In this document: piece by piece, positions 62,348-64,000 of the stretch
Layout: each line of letters begins with the position of its first letter
Numbering within the stretch: position 1 is the stretch's first letter
DNA from: Streptomyces sp. NBC_00258
GTDB lineage: Bacteria; Actinomycetota; Actinomycetes; Streptomycetales; Streptomycetaceae
Assembly (NCBI RefSeq): GCF_036182465.1
Contig: NZ_CP108081.1
Coordinates: forward strand, 6,324,001-6,388,000
Direction of reading: 5' to 3'
Length of the DNA stretch: 64,000 nucleotides
Position numbers and translations under genes: made by a program
The notes under the pieces: model-generated
Database searches by the model: none
Seen by the model: only the letters and a program-made list of their open reading frames with translations
What the model was told of the DNA's origin: nothing

Positions 62348-63783
62348 GGTCGGACCACCTGGGTCATCTCGGCGTCGGGGTTGGGCGCGGGGGCCGGCGC
62401 GGGGCGGCGGGCGGTGTCGCTGATCCTGATCAGGATGCCGACTAGGGCCCAGTTGGCGATGACGGAGGAACCGCCGTACGCCAGGAAGGGCATCGTCATA
62501 CCGGTCAGCGGGATCAGGCCCATGACGCCGCCGGCGACGACGAAGACCTGCAGGGCGAAGGCGCCGGACAGGCCGACGGCCAGGAGCTTGCCGAACGGGT
62601 CACGGGCCGCGAGCGCCGTACGGACGCCGCGCTCCACGATCAGGCCGTACATCAGCAGGATCGCCATCACACCGGCCAGGCCCAGCTCCTCGCCGAAGGT
62701 GGCGAGGATGAAGTCGGAGTTGGCGGCGAAGCCGATGAGGTCGGAGTTGCCCTGGCCGAGTCCGGTACCGAGGGTGCCACCGGAGCCGAAGGCCCACAGG
62801 GCCTGCATCGACTGCTCGGTGTGGCCCAGGACGCCTTCCTGGCTCAGTTCGTACTCGCGCATCGGGTCGAGCCAGGCCTGGACGCGCTGCTGGACGTGCG
62901 ACTCGAAGGAGGCGACACCGACGGCGCCGGCCGCGGACATCAGCAGACCGAACACGATCCAGCTGGTCCGCTCGGTGGCGACGTACAGCATGATCACGAA
63001 CATGCCGAAGAACAGCAGCGAGGTACCGAGGTCGGTCTCGAAGATCAGGATCAGGATGGAGAGCGCCCAGATGACGACGATCGGGCCGAGGTCCCGCCCG
63101 CGCGGCAGGTAGAGCCCCATGAAGCGGCGGCTGGCCAGGGCCAGGGCGTCGCGTTTCACCATGAGATAGCCGGCGAAGAAGACCGCCAGGGCGATTTTCG
63201 CGAACTCACCTGGCTGGATCGTGCCGAGGCCGGGAATCTTGATCCAGATCCTCGCGCCGAAGACGTTCACGCCGAGGCCCGGGACCAGCGGGAGGAGCAG
63301 CAGGATCACCGCGGCGACCATGGAGATGTAGGTGTAGCGCTGCAGGACGCGGTGGTCCTTGAGGAAGATCAGCACGACCACGAACAGGGCGACGCCCAGC
63401 GCGGAGTTGAGCAGCTGGCGGGGGGCCGCCTCGAAGAAGTTGGGGCTCTGCTGCAGTCGTTGCGACTGGTCGAGGCGCCAGACCACCACCAGCCCGATGC
63501 CGTTGAGCAGCGTGGCCAGCGGCAGCAGCAGCGGGTCCGCGTACGGGGCGAACTTCCGCACGACGAGATGGCCGACGCCCGCGAGCAGGCCGAGGCCGAG
63601 GCCGTAGCTCAGCAGCCCGGGCGGCACCGAGTCGTTCATGGCCAGGCCGACGTTGGCGTAGGCGAACACCGGGATGACCACGGCGAACACCAGCAGCGCG
63701 AGCTCGGTGTTACGTCGGCTCGGTGCTCCGATAGCGCCGATCGTGGACGTGTGCTGCGTCGACGGGTTGGAAGTACTGCTCAT
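62344..63783 (-). CDS. FtsW/RodA/SpoVE family glycan polymerase
   Basis: A 479-residue SEDS protein with about 12 membrane helices. It has the conserved F-E-T-D-L-G-T-S-L region (catalytic Asp), N-S-D-F-I-L-A-T-F-G-E-E-L-G and P-L-T-G-M-T-M-P-F-L-A-Y-G-G-S-S. The family polymerises glycan with its cognate class B PBP, here the overlapping pbpA. RodA-like or FtsW-like use cannot be decided from sequence alone. Confidence 0.95.
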   Translation of the reverse strand: MSSTSNPSTQHTSTIGAIGAPSRRNTELALLVFAVVIPVFAYANVGLAMNDSVPPGLLSYGLGLGLLAGVGHLVVRKFAPYADPLLLPLATLLNGIGLVVVWRLDQSQRLQQSPNFFEAAPRQLLNSALGVALFVVVLIFLKDHRVLQRYTYISMVAAVILLLLPLVPGLGVNVFGARIWIKIPGLGTIQPGEFAKIALAVFFAGYLMVKRDALALASRRFMGLYLPRGRDLGPIVVIWALSILILIFETDLGTSLLFFGMFVIMLYVATERTSWIVFGLLMSAAGAVGVASFESHVQQRVQAWLDPMREYELSQEGVLGHTEQSMQALWAFGSGGTLGTGLGQGNSDLIGFAANSDFILATFGEELGLAGVMAILLMYGLIVERGVRTALAARDPFGKLLAVGLSGAFALQVFVVAGGVMGLIPLTGMTMPFLAYGGSSVIANWALVGILIRISDTARRPAPAPAPNPDAEMTQVVRP

Positions 63784-63809
63784 CGTATGACAGGGCCCCT
63801 CACGGCTGC

Positions 63810-64000
63810 TTACTGCTTACCGCACAGCGAGACCAGCTTCTGCTCTTCGTCGGAGAGGCTGGGGCCGGGTGTGGGAGTGGGTGCGGTCGTGGACTTGGAC
63901 GGGTCGGGCGATGTTGTACCGGACCCCGACGGGGTCGGCGTAGGTGTCGCCTTGGACGCGGCAGAGGTCCGTGTGGTTCCCGTGACACCGCCGGCCTCGC
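63810..64000 (-). CDS. pstP: C-terminal tail of probable PP2C phosphatase (PstP)
   Basis: The frame is open to the window edge and ends with TAA at 63810. The visible 62 residues are a Thr/Pro/Ser-rich linker followed by S-D-E-E-Q-K-L-V-S-L-C-G-K-Q. No catalytic part is in view; the assignment rests on its place upstream of ftsW/rodA-pbpA-pknB and on this tail being like the extracytoplasmic end of PstP in Streptomyces. Confidence 0.7.
   Translation of the reverse strand, partial: EAGGVTGTTRTSAASKATPTPTPSGSGTTSPDPSKSTTAPTPTPGPSLSDEEQKLVSLCGKQ

Overview
This is a chromosomal window from a Streptomyces (high-GC actinomycete) centred on the replication origin. The base composition is very GC-rich, with strong third-position GC and many GTG starts. 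The gene order is the classic Streptomyces core: rpmH/rnpA/yidD/yidC/jag/rsmG/parA/parB on the left of oriC, and dnaA-oriC-dnaN-gnd-recF-dciA-gyrB-gyrA on the right. The 14-bp Streptomyces-type parS sequence GTTTCACGTGAAAC occurs repeatedly. Nothing looks horizontally acquired: no insertion sequence, prophage or CRISPR array was seen, so this is conserved core chromosome.

Left part (1-31 kb). A cell-envelope block comes first: the end of a FemX-like lipid II glycyltransferase, a PLP alanine-racemase-fold protein, a GT87-type membrane mannosyltransferase, a class A PBP, a PadR regulator with a clear operator, inositol-1-phosphate synthase, an MFS transporter and an LppU/SCO3897-type protein. 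It is followed by tRNA CCA nucleotidyltransferase, a DUF6049 secreted membrane protein, the lipid II flippase MurJ with a neighbouring pseudokinase, SigM with its zinc anti-sigma factor, the thioredoxin system trxB-trxA behind a SigR-type promoter, a GNAT acetyltransferase, parB-parA, rsmG, jag, yidC, yidD, rnpA and rpmH. Eight parS or parS-like sites lie in this arm, several inside coding sequence and several built into terminator palindromes.

Origin (31.2-32.25 kb). About 1.07 kb without genes between dnaA and dnaN holds at least a dozen near-consensus DnaA boxes, none of them perfect. At its right end lies a box / GC cluster / CTA-repeat arrangement that resembles a basal unwinding system with DnaA-trios. 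Perfect DnaA boxes are found instead outside oriC: upstream of parA, and as a cluster in the convergent gap between a rhomboid gene and crgA at about 53 kb.

Right part (32-64 kb). dnaN, a short-type 6-phosphogluconate dehydrogenase, recF, dciA, gyrB, gyrA and a DUF3566 membrane protein are followed by tRNA-Ile(GAU). Then come a small secreted protein, a DLW-39 miniprotein, a secreted membrane-anchored protein, a Ser/Thr kinase with a helix-turn-helix regulator upstream, tRNA-Ala(UGC), a coupled small ORF / ECF sigma / effector-like gene set, a perfect parS beside decayed parS-like sites, a DUF5324 protein, cyclophilin, rhomboid protease and crgA. The end of the window is a wall and division block: DUF881, three class E sortases with a trpG/pabA-type glutamine amidotransferase embedded among them, PASTA kinase PknB, PbpA, a FtsW/RodA polymerase and the tail of a PP2C phosphatase.

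Taken together the genes link replication initiation, origin segregation, membrane-protein insertion and wall synthesis. The most interesting material is non-coding: the placement of DnaA boxes, the parS sites and their decay, palindromic operators and short tandem repeats.
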